A stretch of 64,000 bases of DNA from Streptosporangium roseum DSM 43021 (GTDB lineage: Bacteria > Actinomycetota > Actinomycetes > Streptosporangiales > Streptosporangiaceae), in NCBI RefSeq assembly GCF_000024865.1, contig NC_013595.1:1674001-1738000 (forward strand), written 5' to 3'. Positions 61,933-64,000 of this stretch are shown one piece after another. The notes beneath the pieces were generated by a model. The model was given only the letters and a program-made list of their open reading frames with translations, made no database searches and was not told where the DNA came from. The position numbers and the translations under genes are program-made. The first letter of the stretch is position 1, and the number at the start of each line of letters is the position of its first letter.

Positions 61933-64000
61933 GCACCACCAGGGCCTCGCTCAGATGGATCCGGGCCGACCTGAGAGTCCGCCGGGGACAGGCGCTGCTC
62001 ACGGTGCTCGCGGTGGCGGGCATCGTCACGGCGCTGATCACCTCGGCGACGCTGCTGGAGGACGGCACCAACCCGTGGCGAGGGCTGTTCGCCGAGTCCC
62101 GGGGCGCGCACGTGTGGATCCACACCAAGGACGCCCCGGACGTCACCGCGCTGTCGCGGCTCCAGGGGGTGACCCAGGTGGCGGGGCCGTACCGGACGGC
62201 GCCCGTGATGCTCGCGATGGACGGCAGGAAGTCACCCGTGGCACTGCGGGGGATGCAGGCGCAGCCGCCCTCCGTGGCCGCGCCGCTTATCCGTGAAGGG
62301 CGCTGGCTGCGCTCCGGCGACGTCGACGGCGTCGTCGTCGAGCGGTCCTTCGCCGAGGCGCTCGACCTGCGGGTGGGCGGCCCCTTCACCGTCACCGCGC
62401 TCAGCGGCGCCTCCCACCCGCTGGTCGTGGTCGGCCTGGCGGAAACCGCCGACCAGGGCTTCTACCCCGAGTGGACCCCCGGCCTGGCCTGGAGCCTGAC
62501 CACCACCCTCGCCAGGGTCGAGCCCGCGCTGGGCCGCAGCGAGTCGGTCACCGGCCTCCGGCTGGCCGACGGCGAGGACACGCTGCCGGTCGTGCACGGC
62601 GCGGTCACCCTGCTGGCCGAGAAGATCCAGCGCATGTCCACCTGGCGCGAGGTCCGCGCCTCCATGGAGCTGGACAACCGGCTGCTCGGCCTGATGCTGG
62701 CGCTGTTCGGCGTCACCGGGCTGGTCGCCGCGGCGCTGGCCATCGTCAACGTGGTGGGAGGACGCGTGCTCACCCAGACGCGCGACATCGCCACCCTGAA
62801 ATCCCTGGGCTACACCCGGAGCCAGATCTTCGGCCTGCTCATGGCGGAGCACGGCGCGCTCGGCCTGCTCGGCATCGCCGCCGGGCTGGTCTGCGGCCAG
62901 ATCGCCGCCTCGTTCGCGCTGGACGGCATGCCGATCCTGCCGCTGTCGTCGCTCCCGCTGCTGGCGATCGTCGGCGGCACCGCCGCGGTGGTCCTCATCG
63001 CGGTGGCCCTGCCGGCCTGGCGAGGCTGCCGCACCCCGCCGATCCCCGCGGCGCCCGCCGCGCCGCCGAAGGGCCACCTGTCGCGGGTCGCCAGGCTCGC
63101 CCTTCTCGTACGGCTGCCGCCGGCCCTCGTGCTGGGCACCCGTGACGCCTTCACCAGACGTGTCCCCGCTTTCCTGAGCATCTTCGGCCTCGCCGTCCCG
63201 ATGATGATGATCACGATCGGCCTGGGCGTCTGGGCCACCCTGGACGACTTCCTGCGCCACCCCGAACAGGTCGGCCAGGCGGCGGCGCTGACCGTCCGCC
63301 CGGACAAGCTCACCCCCGAGGACGCCGCGCGGATCGTCAAGGCCGACCCGGAGGTGCAGGCCGCCTACCCGGGCAGCGAGGTGGCCGCGCTGGAGCCGGA
63401 GCAGACCAGGAGCGTGCTGGCCCGTGCCGTGGGCACCGCCGCCCAGCCGTACCCCTTCTCGGTGGTGGAGGGGCGGATGTTCAGCGGCCGGGGCGAGGCC
63501 GTCGCCGGCCAGGGACTGCTCGACCTGCTGGGGGTGAAGATCGGCGACCGGGTCCGGATGACGGTCGGCGGCACGCCGCTGATCGTGCACATCGTGGGCC
63601 GGGTGGTGGAGCCCGACCAGGACGGCGAGGTGCTCTCGCTCGGGCTGGACAGCCTGGCCGCCAAGGACGCGGTGCCGCCGCAGTTCTACAGCCTGGTGCT
63701 CAGGCCGGGGGCCGACCCGGCCGCGGTCCGGGCCCGGCTGCTGGCCGCCTCGGACGAGGGGCTGGAGGTGCAGCGGGTGGTCAACCCGGCCGAACGGCTG
63801 GAGGTCATCCGCGTGCTGATCGTGGCGCTGGTCGTCGTGCTCGCCCTGATCGGCCTGGCCAACCTGCTGACCGCCAGCGCCCTGGGGCTGCGCGACCACG
63901 CGCTGGACCTGGCGGTGCTCAAGGCCATGGGACTCACCCCGGGGCAGGTGGCCGCCACCCTGGTCACCGGCACCGGGCTGCTCGTCGTGCTGGGCGTGGT
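61929..64000 (+). CDS. FtsX-like ABC permease (C-terminus beyond window)
   Basis: From GTG 61929 (VSTTRASLRWIRADLRVRRG) the frame is open to the right edge, about 690 codons. First membrane helix near 20-42 (LLTVLAVAGIVTALIT), a large extracellular MacB-like domain to ~240, an FtsX core of three helices (LGLMLALFGVTGLVAAALA, FGLLMAEHGALGLLGIAAG, LLAIVGGTAAVVLIAVALP). A second such half starts near 400 (AFLSIFGLAVPMMMITIGLG) with its own external domain and the beginning of the second core (VLIVALVVVLALIGLANLL). Two-repeat FtsX permeases export lipids, peptides or drugs. Coupled to the ATPase and PadR genes. Confidence 0.92.
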   Translation, partial: MSTTRASLRWIRADLRVRRGQALLTVLAVAGIVTALITSATLLEDGTNPWRGLFAESRGAHVWIHTKDAPDVTALSRLQGVTQVAGPYRTAPVMLAMDGRKSPVALRGMQAQPPSVAAPLIREGRWLRSGDVDGVVVERSFAEALDLRVGGPFTVTALSGASHPLVVVGLAETADQGFYPEWTPGLAWSLTTTLARVEPALGRSESVTGLRLADGEDTLPVVHGAVTLLAEKIQRMSTWREVRASMELDNRLLGLMLALFGVTGLVAAALAIVNVVGGRVLTQTRDIATLKSLGYTRSQIFGLLMAEHGALGLLGIAAGLVCGQIAASFALDGMPILPLSSLPLLAIVGGTAAVVLIAVALPAWRGCRTPPIPAAPAAPPKGHLSRVARLALLVRLPPALVLGTRDAFTRRVPAFLSIFGLAVPMMMITIGLGVWATLDDFLRHPEQVGQAAALTVRPDKLTPEDAARIVKADPEVQAAYPGSEVAALEPEQTRSVLARAVGTAAQPYPFSVVEGRMFSGRGEAVAGQGLLDLLGVKIGDRVRMTVGGTPLIVHIVGRVVEPDQDGEVLSLGLDSLAAKDAVPPQFYSLVLRPGADPAAVRARLLAASDEGLEVQRVVNPAERLEVIRVLIVALVVVLALIGLANLLTASALGLRDHALDLAVLKAMGLTPGQVAATLVTGTGLLVVLGV

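Noticed and set aside
62232..63899. A 555-codon minus-strand frame at the right edge
   Set aside because: Antisense to the FtsX-type permease, whose frame is open to the edge and has membrane helices in the expected order.

Overview
This is high-GC actinobacterial chromosome. The combination of DUF397/XRE pairs, an AfsR/SARP-like regulator, a LitR/ECF-sigma/photolyase cluster, a TreX-TreY-TreZ operon, several genes with little or no leader and GTGA/ATGA start-stop overlaps fits the Streptomyces/Streptosporangium group. My guess is a Streptosporangiales-type organism, but nothing here fixes the genus. No rRNA, tRNA, CRISPR array or recognisable insertion sequence was seen.

Layout. 1-6.2 kb: the N-terminal part of a secreted repeat protein (runs off the left edge), a Ser/Thr kinase, an HTH-methyltransferase-HsdS-like fusion, a PP2C phosphatase and purC. 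6.6-8.5 kb: a ROK regulator coupled to a tyrosine phosphatase. 8.8-17.1 kb: a minus-strand run of a YqiJ-like membrane protein, a flotillin and a 1730-residue AAA+ ATPase, preceded by a 30-residue membrane peptide. 17.2-24.4 kb: a GH71-like glycosidase, a broken ECF sigma gene, a second PP2C, release factor 3, a Gfo/Idh oxidoreductase, an unknown protein and MscL. 24.4-26.5 kb: two DUF397 proteins and their XRE regulator. 26.7-36.0 kb: a SARP/LAL regulator, then glgX-treY-treZ (glycogen to trehalose).

36.0-43.5 kb is the most striking block: a minus-strand set comprising a DUF5706/PycTM-like membrane protein, a Crp/Fnr regulator with a cyclic-nucleotide pocket, a class III cyclase-like protein, a P-loop NTPase, a band-7-like coiled-coil protein and a DUF4407 membrane protein. 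The cyclase C-terminus and the NTPase N-terminus carry the same short motif. I read this as a Pycsar-like, cyclic-nucleotide-controlled defence or stress locus with extra components.

43.8-48.0 kb: a light-response cluster (DUF523/DUF1722 protein, ECF sigma, LitR-like B12 regulator, photolyase). 48.4-53.6 kb is an accessory patch. It holds a DUF899 protein and an orphan flagellin-like gene resembling the middle of spirochete (Borrelia-type) FlaB, with two copies of a ~63-bp sequence in opposite orientation on either side. It also holds a DUF6417-like gene fragment, a TipA-type MerR regulator and a DUF2268 metalloprotease whose promoter has a textbook MerR operator and almost no leader. 53.7-60.5 kb: a VOC protein, a His-rich protein, ung and a sugar ABC transporter whose MalF-type permease carries an inserted Ig-like domain, with two solute-binding lipoproteins. 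60.6-64.0 kb: a PadR regulator, an ABC ATPase and an FtsX-type permease that runs off the right edge.

Six intergenic regions hold strong perfect or near-perfect hairpins that look like terminators. Four separate short tandem-repeat patches and one long polypurine tract are also present. Starts were moved inward wherever a ribosome-binding site or family alignment argued for it.
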